Positions 24,158 through 32,196 of a stretch of DNA of 44,356 nt are shown piece after piece. Source of the DNA: Cellulosimicrobium composti (GTDB taxonomy: Bacteria; Actinomycetota; Actinomycetes; Actinomycetales; Cellulomonadaceae); NCBI RefSeq assembly GCF_009711085.1, contig NZ_WMKA01000011.1, forward strand, positions 61,048 to 105,403. Direction: 5' to 3'. Position 1 is the stretch's first letter. Each line of letters starts with the position of its first letter. The position numbers and the translations under genes are program-made. Under the pieces are notes generated by a model that was not told where the DNA came from, made no database searches, and saw only the letters and a program-made list of their open reading frames with translations.

Positions 24158-25201
24158 TCAGCGGGGCACCAGCGGCGGCGACGACGTCCCCGCGCCCGCG
24201 CGGATGCCGTCGACGAGCTCGGCGAGCGTGTCCTTCGCCCCGTGGACGGGGTGCCACCGCAGCAGCTCCGCGGCGAACGTCGTGTCGAGCACGGGCACCC
24301 GCATCGCCATGTCGAGCCAGCCCTCGCCCACGGGCACGAGGCGGGCCCGCCACGCGGCGGCCACGGCCGTGCGCGCGGTCCCGTAGGGGACGGTGCGCAG
24401 CGAGCCGTCCGCGACGACGTCCGCGACGTCCTGCGGCGTGAGCACCGTGGGGTGGGCCACGTTGAACGGCCCGGGGTGCCGGCCCACGACGATCCGCGCG
24501 TACGCCTCCGCGACGTCCTCCGCGTGCACGACCTGCAGTCGCAGGCCCTCGGGGAGCAGGACGGCGGGCAGCGGCGAGCGCCGCAGCACGCGGCCGCCGA
24601 TCGGGCCGAGGAAGTAGCGCGTGATCTCGGACGCGGCGTCGCGCTGGAACACGAGCGCGGAGCGCACGCGCGAGACGACGATCCCACCCGTGCGCTCGAC
24701 CCCGTCGAGGAGCGCCTCGACGGCCGCCTTGTCCTCGGAGTACGACGAGCCCGGGATGCCCTCCGTGGGCCAGGTCTCGACCACCGGGGTGTCCCGCGCC
24801 TCGCCCGCGTACGGGGCGGGGGAGTAGGCGCCGACCGAGGACGCGACCACGAGGTGCGCGACGCCCGCGCGCCGGGCGGCCTCGACCACCTGCCGCGTGC
24901 CCTCGACGTTGACGCGGCGCAGGCGCTTGCGGTCGTGGCTCGGCTGGATCGCCCACGCGAGGTGCACGACGGCGTCCGCTCCGGCGAACGCGGCGTCGAG
25001 CCGGGCGTCCGCGTCGGAGGCGGCGACGTCCGCGTACCGCCACGTCACCGCGTCGTGGGGGAAGCGCACGGTGCTCGACCCGTCGGCGCGCGGCACTCGG
25101 CGCGCGACCGCCACGAGGGATGTCACGACGGGTCCCGTCGCGAGCCGGCGCAGCACCGCCGTGCCCACGTTCCCGCTCGCCCCGACGACCACCACGCGCA
25201 T
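24158..25201 (-). CDS. NAD-dependent epimerase/dehydratase family protein (extended SDR)
   Basis: A 347-residue Rossmann-fold protein; GGGAGG lies 6 nt before ATG 25201. The N-terminal dinucleotide-binding motif is VVVGASGNVGTAV. The catalytic region SSVGAYSP and YSEDK (Y-x-x-x-K) is in the expected place at about 140-165. NAD-linked reduction or epimerisation of a nucleotide sugar or small carbonyl compound is the usual activity, but this subgroup is not assigned. It is followed 41 bp upstream by the TetR gene end on the same strand, so the two may be co-transcribed from the TetR promoter. Confidence 0.85.
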   Translation of the reverse strand: MRVVVVGASGNVGTAVLRRLATGPVVTSLVAVARRVPRADGSSTVRFPHDAVTWRYADVAASDADARLDAAFAGADAVVHLAWAIQPSHDRKRLRRVNVEGTRQVVEAARRAGVAHLVVASSVGAYSPAPYAGEARDTPVVETWPTEGIPGSSYSEDKAAVEALLDGVERTGGIVVSRVRSALVFQRDAASEITRYFLGPIGGRVLRRSPLPAVLLPEGLRLQVVHAEDVAEAYARIVVGRHPGPFNVAHPTVLTPQDVADVVADGSLRTVPYGTARTAVAAAWRARLVPVGEGWLDMAMRVPVLDTTFAAELLRWHPVHGAKDTLAELVDGIRAGAGTSSPPLVPR

Positions 25202-25242
25202 GCGCTGCCTCCCGATCTCGTCCGCGGCCCGTCCTGCTGACG

Positions 25243-25992
25243 CTAGCCCGACGTGCCCGAGTTCGCCCGGGCGGTGGCGAGGACGGCGGAGCGCGCGGGC
25301 TCGGGGAGCTCCGGCACGAGCACGACGGCGCTCGCGAGGACGAGCCGCTCGACCTCCGCGCGCGACAGCTCGCTCCCGGCGAGCCACGCGGCGGTGACGT
25401 TCTCGACGAGCGCGACCCACCCCGCCGCGATGAGGCGCAGGCGCGGAGCGGCGGGCAGGGCGTCGTCGGTCGCGCTCACCGTCGAGGTCAGCCGCAGGAC
25501 GAGGTGGTCGCGGGCGCGTGCGAGGGCGGCCTGGGTGGCTTCGTCGTCGGCGAGCGCGCCGCGCCACAGGTCCTGCCACACGAGCCGCCGCGCCTCGACG
25601 GCGTCGAGGAACGCGGTGACGGCGAGCGCCGGGCGCTCGGGCCGGGGCCGGTCGTCGGGAGCGACGGCGGCCGCCTCGAGCTGGGCGACGGCCTCGAGCG
25701 CGACGGCGCGACGCAGCCCGGCGGTGGAGCCGAAGTAGTGGAAGACGAGCGCCTTGGACGCCCCGGCGCGCGCGGCGACCCCCGCGGGCGTGAGGGCGTC
25801 GAGGCCGTGCTCGTCGGCGTGCCGTGCGGCGGCGTCGAGGAGCTCGCGGCGGCGGTCGGCGGGCTCGCGCCGGCGCCGGGAGCCCGGGCGCGGGGCGGCG
25901 TCGGGGCCGTCGTCGCGCTGCGCGGGGTCGCCGTCGTGCTGCACGAGGCCGTCGTGGCGCGGCGCGCGGGCGGGGGAGGGCGTGCGGGGCAT
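25243..25992 (-). CDS. TetR/AcrR family repressor
   Basis: 249 residues. An unusually long basic N-terminal extension (about 45 residues) precedes the helix-turn-helix domain (RRELLDAAARHADEHGLDALTPAGVAARAGASKALVFHYFGSTAGLRRAV). An all-helical ligand-binding domain follows. The gene is divergent from the ATPase-YhgE pair, and two copies of a GTTGAC-N5-GTCAAC palindrome lie between them. It very likely represses itself and that pair and is released by a small, probably lipophilic, ligand. The -10 box is placed so that the mRNA starts at the ATG (leaderless). Confidence 0.9.
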   Translation of the reverse strand: MPRTPSPARAPRHDGLVQHDGDPAQRDDGPDAAPRPGSRRRREPADRRRELLDAAARHADEHGLDALTPAGVAARAGASKALVFHYFGSTAGLRRAVALEAVAQLEAAAVAPDDRPRPERPALAVTAFLDAVEARRLVWQDLWRGALADDEATQAALARARDHLVLRLTSTVSATDDALPAAPRLRLIAAGWVALVENVTAAWLAGSELSRAEVERLVLASAVVLVPELPEPARSAVLATARANSGTSG

Positions 25993-25998
25993 GGCACC

Positions 25999-26027
25999 GT
26001 TCTACGCCGTTGTTGACCGCGAGTCAA
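25999..26027 (-). promoter_or_regulatory. tetR promoter (leaderless)
   Basis: Minus-strand TTGACT (26027-26022), 17-nt spacer and TAGAAC (26004-25999), then six bases and the ATG at 25992. The -35 box is inside operator 1. Confidence 0.7.
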
Positions 26028-26030
26028 CAA
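26010..26030. promoter_or_regulatory. TetR operator 1
   Basis: TTGTTGAC-N5-GTCAACAA, a perfect 8-bp palindrome with spacer CGCGA. It overlaps the -35 boxes of both divergent promoters. Confidence 0.75.
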
Positions 26031-26042
26031 GAGGCGTAGCGT
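26013..26042 (+). promoter_or_regulatory. Promoter of the ATPase-YhgE operon
   Basis: TTGACC (26013-26018), 18-nt spacer, TAGCGT (26037-26042). Operator 1 covers the -35 box and operator 2 covers the start site. Confidence 0.65.
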
Positions 26043-26043
26043 T

Positions 26044-26060
26044 GTTGACCGTGAGTCAAC
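26044..26060. promoter_or_regulatory. TetR operator 2
   Basis: GTTGAC-N5-GTCAAC with spacer CGTGA. Its centre lies 32 bp (three helical turns) from the centre of operator 1, on the same face of the helix. Confidence 0.75.
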
Positions 26061-26100
26061 GGCGTTCTCGGGAGGCCGGGGCGCGGATGGAGAGAGCCGG

Positions 26101-26862
26101 ATGCAGATCACGCTGAGCGACGTGCGCGTCGACGGGCGGCGCGAGCCCATGCTCGAGCCCGTCGACCTCGCCTGGTCCACGGGCGAGTGCGTGCTCGTGG
26201 CCGGGGAGCCCGGGCACGGCCACACCGCGCTGGCCCTCGTCGCGACCGGCCGGCTCGACCCGTCGGCCGGGGAGGTCCGGATCGTGCCCGCCCACGCGCC
26301 GTCGCGCCGCGGCGGGCAGCCCGCGCGGGGGACCGCCGCGTCCCTGCGCGCCGTGACCGCCGTCGTCGACGTCCCCGGCGTGAGCGAGCCCGACGACGCG
26401 CTCACCGTCGCGGACGTCGTCGCCGAGGGCCTCGCGCTCGCGGGCCGCCGCTCGCTGCGCCGTGACGTGACGCGCTGGCTCGCCGAGCACTCGCTCACCG
26501 CGGACCGGGGCCGACGGCTCGACCAGGTGCCCGGCGTCGTGCGGACCGCGCTCCTCGCGGCGCTCGCGGCCGAGGACCCGGACGTCCGGTTCCTCGTGCT
26601 CACGCTGCCCGACCGCCACGGCGGGGAGCCGTCGGGCTGGTGGGAGGTCGCGCAGAGCCTCGCGGGCGCCGGGTACGGCGTCCTCGTGCAGTGCACGCGC
26701 GCGTCGGCGCGCGACCTCGGCGCCGACCTGCCCCCGGCGCGCGGCGGGTCGCTGCACGAGCCGCCCGTCGTCGCGCTGCGGGCGCGACCCGCCCCGCCGC
26801 CCGCGCCGCCCGTCGCGGCGGCACCTGTGCGCACCGATGACGACCCTCAGGAGGACCGATGA
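26101..26862 (+). CDS. Degenerate ABC-type ATPase partner of YhgE
   Basis: 253 residues, resembling the start of an ABC ATPase (DVRVDGRREPMLEPVDLAWSTGECVLVAGEPGHGHTALALVATGRL.P..GEV). The Walker A Lys is replaced by His (GEPGHGHTAL), no LSGGQ signature is visible, and the Walker B segment is FLVLTLPD without the catalytic Asp-Glu. ATP hydrolysis is therefore doubtful. The C-terminus is a Pro/Ala-rich tail. ATG 26101 has GGAGAG upstream and the end overlaps the yhgE-like gene by ATGA, so the pair is coupled. It is probably a regulatory or structural subunit for the membrane protein. Confidence 0.75.
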   Translation: MQITLSDVRVDGRREPMLEPVDLAWSTGECVLVAGEPGHGHTALALVATGRLDPSAGEVRIVPAHAPSRRGGQPARGTAASLRAVTAVVDVPGVSEPDDALTVADVVAEGLALAGRRSLRRDVTRWLAEHSLTADRGRRLDQVPGVVRTALLAALAAEDPDVRFLVLTLPDRHGGEPSGWWEVAQSLAGAGYGVLVQCTRASARDLGADLPPARGGSLHEPPVVALRARPAPPPAPPVAAAPVRTDDDPQEDR

Positions 26863-28961
26863 CCGCGATCCGCCTCGGGCTGTCCGAGCTGCGCCGCCTC
26901 GCGGCCGGCACGCTGCCGCGCCTCGCGATCCTCGCGATGGCGCTCATCCCCACGCTCTACGCGGGCCTGTACCTGTTCGCGAACCACGACCCGTACGACA
27001 AGCTCGACCAGGTCCCCGCCGCGCTCGTCGTGCTCGACGAGGGCACGACGACCACCGACGCCCGGACGGGCGCGACGACGCGGCGCGACTTCGGGCGCGA
27101 CGTGGCCGACCAGCTCCTCGACGACGGCGGCTTCGGCTGGGTCGAGACGAGCCAGGTCGACGCGGAGTACGGCGTGCGGTCGGGGCGGTACGACGCCGCG
27201 CTCGTCATCGGCCCCACGTTCTCCGCGGACCTCGCGTCGGCGGGGGAGTTCGAGCCGCAGCAGGCGAGCCTCACGCTCGTCACCAACGACGCGAACAACT
27301 ACCTCGCGCGCACCATCGCCGACCAGATCGTCGGGAAGGTGCGCGACTCGATCGCGGAGCAGGTGGGCACCGAGGCCGCGGACACGTTCCTGCGGGGCTT
27401 CGCGTCCATCCACACCAACCTCGCCGACGCCGTGGACGGCGCGGGCCGGCTCCTCGACGGGGCGACGCAGCTGCGCGACGGCCTCGTCACCGCCGACGAC
27501 GGTGCCCGCACCCTCGCCGACGGCGCGGGGCAGGCCGCCGACGGCGCCGCGCAGCTCGACGCGAGCACCGGCACGCTCGCGGACGCCGTCGGGCGGCTCG
27601 ACGACGGCGCCACGTCCCTGGCGTCGGGGCTCGGCACGCTCCGCGGCGCGACGTCGTCGCTGCCCGCGCAGACGCAGCAGCTCGCCGACGGCGCGGCCCA
27701 GGTCGCGGACGGGAACGCTCAGGTCGCGCGGTACGGGGACCAGGCCGCCGCCGCCGCGGCCGACGTGCTGCCCGCGCTCGACGGGGCCCGCGACGACGTC
27801 GACGCGCGCCTCGACCGGCTCGTCGCCGACGGCGTCCTCGACCAGGCCACCGCCGACGAGGTGCGCGCCCAGGTCGCCCCCGTGCTCGACGAGCGGCGCG
27901 CGCAGGTCCAGGGCGCCGTCGACCAGGTGACCGCGGCGTCGGGGGAGCTCGACCGGCTCGCCGACGGCGCGCGCCAGGTGTCCGACGGCGCGGCGCGTCT
28001 CGCCGCCGCCACGCCGCAGCTCGCCGCCGGGATCGCGACGGCGGCCGACGGCGCGGACCGTCTCGCGGACGGCACCGGTCAGCTCGCCGCGGCGACCCCG
28101 CAGCTCGTGGACGGCGTCTCCCGGCTCGCCGACGGCACGCGCCAGGTGTCCGACGGCGCGACCTCGCTCGCGGACGGCACGGCGCAGCTCCGTGACGGGT
28201 CGGGCGAGCTCGCCGACGGCGCCGCGCAGCTCCACGACGGGCTCGCCGAGGGCCTCGGCCAGGTGCCGGACCTCGACGAGCAGACCCGGCAGGACACGGC
28301 CGAGACGATCGGCAACCCGGTGTCCGTGACGAACGAGGCGCTGTCCTCCGCCGGCACGTACGGCGGCGGGCTCGCGCCGTTCTTCCTCTCGCTCGCGACG
28401 TGGATCGGGGCGTACGTGCTGTTCCTCCTCGTGCGGCCGCTGTCGACGCGTGCCCTGGCCGCGGGCCGGTCGGGCCTCGCGACCGCCCTCGGCGGGTGGC
28501 TCACCCCGGCCGCGATCGGCGTGCTCCAGGTCGCCGCGATGTTCACGGTGACGAAGTTCGCGCTCGACATCGACCCCGTGCACGGCGTCGGCACGGCGCT
28601 GTTCCTCGTGCTCGTGTCCGCGACGTTCGTCGCGATCCTCCAGGCGCTCAACGTGTGGCTCGGCGCCGCGGGGCAGTTCCTCGGCCTCGTGCTCATGCTC
28701 GTGCAGCTCGTCACCGCGGGCGGCACGTTCCCCTGGCAGACGATCCCGCAGCCGCTGCGCTCGATGCACCAGTTCCTGCCCATGACGTACGCCGTGGAGG
28801 GCCTGCGCCAGCTCCTGTACGGCGGGAACATGGCGACGGTCGCGCGCGACGCGACGGTCCTCGTCGTCGTGCTCGCCGGTGCGCTGGGCCTCACGGCGCT
28901 CGCGGCCCGCCGTCGGCGCGTCTGGACGATCACGACGCTCCAACCGGAGCTCGTCCTGTGA
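26859..28961 (+). CDS. YhgE/Pip family membrane protein
   Basis: 700 residues. One N-terminal membrane helix (about 17-40) leads into an external domain (YDKLDQVPAALVVLDEG). A long central region of about 330 residues follows, made of repeated LADGA.QLxDG-type units forming extended coiled coils. Five or six C-terminal helices (about 505-690) resemble ABC-2 permeases. This is the phage-infection-protein (Pip/YhgE) architecture; family members are implicated in phage receptor function in Lactococcus and in type VII secretion-linked or export roles elsewhere. Expression here is under the divergent TetR. Function as an exporter or cell-surface tether is inference. Confidence 0.9.
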   Translation: MTAIRLGLSELRRLAAGTLPRLAILAMALIPTLYAGLYLFANHDPYDKLDQVPAALVVLDEGTTTTDARTGATTRRDFGRDVADQLLDDGGFGWVETSQVDAEYGVRSGRYDAALVIGPTFSADLASAGEFEPQQASLTLVTNDANNYLARTIADQIVGKVRDSIAEQVGTEAADTFLRGFASIHTNLADAVDGAGRLLDGATQLRDGLVTADDGARTLADGAGQAADGAAQLDASTGTLADAVGRLDDGATSLASGLGTLRGATSSLPAQTQQLADGAAQVADGNAQVARYGDQAAAAAADVLPALDGARDDVDARLDRLVADGVLDQATADEVRAQVAPVLDERRAQVQGAVDQVTAASGELDRLADGARQVSDGAARLAAATPQLAAGIATAADGADRLADGTGQLAAATPQLVDGVSRLADGTRQVSDGATSLADGTAQLRDGSGELADGAAQLHDGLAEGLGQVPDLDEQTRQDTAETIGNPVSVTNEALSSAGTYGGGLAPFFLSLATWIGAYVLFLLVRPLSTRALAAGRSGLATALGGWLTPAAIGVLQVAAMFTVTKFALDIDPVHGVGTALFLVLVSATFVAILQALNVWLGAAGQFLGLVLMLVQLVTAGGTFPWQTIPQPLRSMHQFLPMTYAVEGLRQLLYGGNMATVARDATVLVVVLAGALGLTALAARRRRVWTITTLQPELVL

Positions 28962-28979
28962 CCTGACCCCCCGACGTGA

Positions 28980-29045
28980 CCCGCCGACCATGCGGTCGTG
29001 CCTCGTCCTGGGCATCTGAGAGGCCACAACCGCATGGTCGGCGGG
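28980..29045. repeat. Palindromic element B
   Basis: A 17-bp perfect stem (28980-28996 with 29029-29045) with a 32-nt loop that itself contains GCCTC/GAGGC. The segment CGACCATGCGGTCGTG (28985-29000) matches element A (CGAGCATGTGGTCCTG) at 13 of 16 positions. It lies after the YhgE gene and may also end its transcript. Confidence 0.8.
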
Positions 29046-29087
29046 CGGCAACGGCGGACGGACCCGAGGGTCCGGGCGCGAGGGTGC

Positions 29088-29093
29088 GACAAT
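29088..29093 (+). promoter_or_regulatory. -10 element for a leaderless FAD/Fe-S oxidoreductase mRNA
   Basis: GACAAT with an upstream TGC (extended -10 form) ends six bases before GTG 29100. No convincing -35 box. Confidence 0.4.
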
Positions 29094-29099
29094 CGCGAC

Positions 29100-32000
29100 G
29101 TGTCCGCTGAGATCGACGCCACCACGACCCCCGCCCCGCACCGCGACGGGAACGGCTCGCGGCGGTCCGGCTCCCGCGCGACGACGTCGCCGGAGGCGGA
29201 GCGCGAGGCCGCCCTCCGCGAGGCCGAGCGTGCCGCCGACGTCGCGCGCACGGCCCTCGCCGAGGCGCTGCGGACGGTCGTGCGCGGCACGGTCGACACC
29301 GCGACCCGGCGCCGTGCCGAGTACTCGACGGACGCGTCGAACTACCGCGTCGTCCCGGAGGCCGTGGTGTACCCGCGGGACGCGGACGACGTCGTCGCCG
29401 CGCTCGACGTGCTGCGCGAGCTCGAGGTGCCGGTCACCGCGCGCGGCGCGGGCACGTCGGTCGCCGGGAACTCGATCGGCCCGGGAGTCGTGCTCGACTT
29501 CACGCAGCACCTGAACCGCGTGCTCGACGTCGACCCCGAGGCGCGCACGGCGCGCATCGAGCCGGGCGTCGTCATGTCCGCGCTGCAGCAGGAGGCAGCG
29601 CCGCACGGGCTGCGGTTCGGCCCGGACCCGTCGACGCAGAACCGCGCGACGCTCGGCGGCATGATCGGCAACAACGCGTGCGGCCCGCACGCCGTCGCCT
29701 ACGGGCGCACGGTCGACAACGTGATCGAGCTCGACGTCGTCGACGGGCTCGGGCGCCGTTTCACCGCCGGCAAGGGCGACCCGACGTTCGCGGCCGTCCC
29801 CGGGCTCGCCGACCTCGTCCGCGACAACCTCGCGCTCATCCGCACGGAGTTCGGGCGGTTCGGGCGCCAGGTGTCGGGGTACTCGCTGGAGCACCTGCTG
29901 CCCGAGAACGGGTCGGACCTCGCGAAGGCGCTCGTCGGCACCGAGGGCACGCTCGTGACGGTCCTCGGGGCCACGGTCCGCCTCGTCCCGGTCCCGTCCA
30001 AGCCGACGCTCGTCGTGCTCGGCTACCCGGACATGCCGTCCGCGGCCGACGACGTCCCGACCTTCCTGGACCTCGACCCCCTCGCGGTCGAGGGCCTCGA
30101 CGCGCGGCTCGTCGACGTCGTGCGCCGCGCCAAGGGCGACGCGTCCGTCCCGCCGCTGCCGCCGGGCGCGGGCTGGCTCATGGTCGAGGTCGGGGGCGCG
30201 ACCCCCGAGGAGGCGATGGCGAACGCGGAGGCGATCGTCGCGGCGTCGGGCAGCGAGGCCACGATGATCCTGCCCGCGGGGCCGGAGGCCACCAAGATGT
30301 GGCAGATCCGGGCCGACGGCGCAGGGCTCGCCGGGCGCACGCCCGCCGGGGAGCAGGCGTGGCCGGGCTGGGAGGACTCCGCCGTCCCGCCGGAGCGGCT
30401 CGGCGACTACCTGCGCGACCTCGACGCGCTCATGGCGCGCTACGGCGTCGACGGCCTGCCGTACGGGCACTTCGGCGACGGGTGCGTGCACCTGCGCATC
30501 GACATCCCGCTGGAGGCGTCCGGCTCGGTGCTGCGCACGTTCATGCTCGAGGCGGCGGAGCTCGTCGCGAAGCACGGCGGGTCGCTGTCCGGCGAGCACG
30601 GCGACGGGCGCGCGCGCTCGGAGCTGCTCCCGGTCATGTACAGCCCCGAGGCGATCGCGCTCATGGAGCGGTTCAAGGCGCTGTTCGACCCGCAGGACGT
30701 CATGAACCCCGGCGTCGTGGTGCGGCCCCGCGCGATCGACGACGACCTGCGCCGCCCGCACGCGCACCCGCTGCTCTCGAAGGTCGGGGCGCCCGGCACG
30801 CCCGGCACGAGCACCGCCGCGCCCGCGAAGGTCACGAAGATCTCGCGCCGCGCGGGCTACCAGGGCTTCTCGTTCGCGCACGACCACGGCGACATGACCC
30901 AGGCGGTGCACCGCTGCGTCGGCGTCGGCAAGTGCCGCGCGGACACGAGCGCCGCGGGCGGGTTCATGTGCCCGTCGTACCGGGCGACGAAGGACGAGAA
31001 GGACGTCACGCGCGCCCGTGCCCGCGTGCTCCAGGAGGCGGTGAACGGCACGCTCGTCGGCGGGCTCGCGGCGCCCGAGGTGCACGAGTCGCTCGACCTG
31101 TGCCTGTCCTGCAAGGCGTGCTCGAGCGACTGCCCCGCGGGCGTCGACATGGCGCAGTACAAGTCCGAGGTGCTGTACCGGACCTACCGCGGCAGGCTGC
31201 GCCCGGTCGACCACTACTCGCTCGGGTGGCTCCCGATCTGGGCCCGCCTCGCGACGGGCATGCCGCGCCTGGCGAACAAGCTCCTCGGGTTCCGGCCGGT
31301 CGCGAAGGCCGTCCTGTGGGCGGGCGGCATGGACACGCGCCGCTCGATGACGACGTTCGCCGAGGTGCCGTTCCGCACCTGGTGGAGGCGCGGCGGCGCG
31401 ACCCAGGGCGTGCCGGGCCTGCGCATCGGGCAGCAGCCCGGCCGTCCGGTGCGCGACGAGCGGCCGAAGGTCGTCCTGTGGACCGACTCGTTCAGCGACA
31501 ACATGTCGCCCGGGGTGCCCCAGGCGGCCGTGAAGGTGCTCACCGCGGCCGGGTACGACGTCGTCGTGCCCGAGCAGGAGGCGTGCTGCGGTCTCACGTG
31601 GATCAGCACGGGCCAGCTCGACGGCGCGCGCAAGCGCCTGGAGAACCTGCTGTCCGTCCTCGGCCCGTACGCCGTGAACGGCATCCCGATCCTCGGGCTC
31701 GAGCCGTCGTGCACGGCCGTGCTGCGCTCCGACCTCGTGGACCTGTTCCCCGACGACCCGCGCGCCCGCGCCGTCTCCGCCGCGACGCGCACGCTCGCCG
31801 AGCTCCTCACGTCCGTGGACACCGCGCCCGGCCGCGAGTCCGGGTGGCGCGTGCCCGACCTCTCGGACGTGACCGCCGTCGTGCAGCCGCACTGCCACCA
31901 GCACTCGGTCATGGGCTTCGCCGCCGACGAGCGGCTGCTGCGCGACGCGGGCGCGACGATCAAGGTCCTCGCCGGCTGCTGCGGCCTCGCGGGCAACTTC

Positions 32001-32186
32001 GGCATGCAGAAGGGCCACTACGAGACGTCGGTCGCCGTCGCGGAGAACGCGCTGCTGCCCGCGCTGCGCGACGCCGCCCCCGGCGACGTGTACCTCGCGG
32101 ACGGGTTCTCGTGCCGCACCCAGGCCGACGACCTCGCGGGCGTGCAGGGCAAGGCGCTCGCGGAGCTGCTCGCCGAGCGGCTCTGA
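29100..32186 (+). CDS. FAD-binding and Fe-S-binding oxidoreductase (D-lactate/glycolate dehydrogenase-like)
   Basis: 1028 residues from GTG 29100. It is a fusion of three parts. The first is a FAD_binding_4 domain (ARGAGTSVAGNSIG) and FAD-linked oxidase C domain of the GlcD/Dld type, residues about 60-550. The second is a 4Fe-4S region (CVGVGKC from residue 606, then MCPSY; CLSCKACSSDCP at 668-679). The third is a cysteine-rich CCG region with CCGL at 829-832 and CCGLAGN at 960-966. Such fused enzymes oxidise D-2-hydroxyacids and pass electrons to the quinone pool at the membrane. The usual three-subunit GlcD-GlcF arrangement is joined in one chain. The exact substrate is not determined. Confidence 0.9.
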   Translation: MSAEIDATTTPAPHRDGNGSRRSGSRATTSPEAEREAALREAERAADVARTALAEALRTVVRGTVDTATRRRAEYSTDASNYRVVPEAVVYPRDADDVVAALDVLRELEVPVTARGAGTSVAGNSIGPGVVLDFTQHLNRVLDVDPEARTARIEPGVVMSALQQEAAPHGLRFGPDPSTQNRATLGGMIGNNACGPHAVAYGRTVDNVIELDVVDGLGRRFTAGKGDPTFAAVPGLADLVRDNLALIRTEFGRFGRQVSGYSLEHLLPENGSDLAKALVGTEGTLVTVLGATVRLVPVPSKPTLVVLGYPDMPSAADDVPTFLDLDPLAVEGLDARLVDVVRRAKGDASVPPLPPGAGWLMVEVGGATPEEAMANAEAIVAASGSEATMILPAGPEATKMWQIRADGAGLAGRTPAGEQAWPGWEDSAVPPERLGDYLRDLDALMARYGVDGLPYGHFGDGCVHLRIDIPLEASGSVLRTFMLEAAELVAKHGGSLSGEHGDGRARSELLPVMYSPEAIALMERFKALFDPQDVMNPGVVVRPRAIDDDLRRPHAHPLLSKVGAPGTPGTSTAAPAKVTKISRRAGYQGFSFAHDHGDMTQAVHRCVGVGKCRADTSAAGGFMCPSYRATKDEKDVTRARARVLQEAVNGTLVGGLAAPEVHESLDLCLSCKACSSDCPAGVDMAQYKSEVLYRTYRGRLRPVDHYSLGWLPIWARLATGMPRLANKLLGFRPVAKAVLWAGGMDTRRSMTTFAEVPFRTWWRRGGATQGVPGLRIGQQPGRPVRDERPKVVLWTDSFSDNMSPGVPQAAVKVLTAAGYDVVVPEQEACCGLTWISTGQLDGARKRLENLLSVLGPYAVNGIPILGLEPSCTAVLRSDLVDLFPDDPRARAVSAATRTLAELLTSVDTAPGRESGWRVPDLSDVTAVVQPHCHQHSVMGFAADERLLRDAGATIKVLAGCCGLAGNFGMQKGHYETSVAVAENALLPALRDAAPGDVYLADGFSCRTQADDLAGVQGKALAELLAERL

Positions 32187-32196
32187 CGCCGACGAC

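Noticed and set aside
26847-32018. Very long minus-strand open frame (about 1720 codons)
   Set aside because: It lies opposite the YhgE and FAD/Fe-S genes, which have clear domains and start signals. Its translation is Arg/Gly/Ala-rich with no domain, typical of antisense frames in GC-rich DNA.
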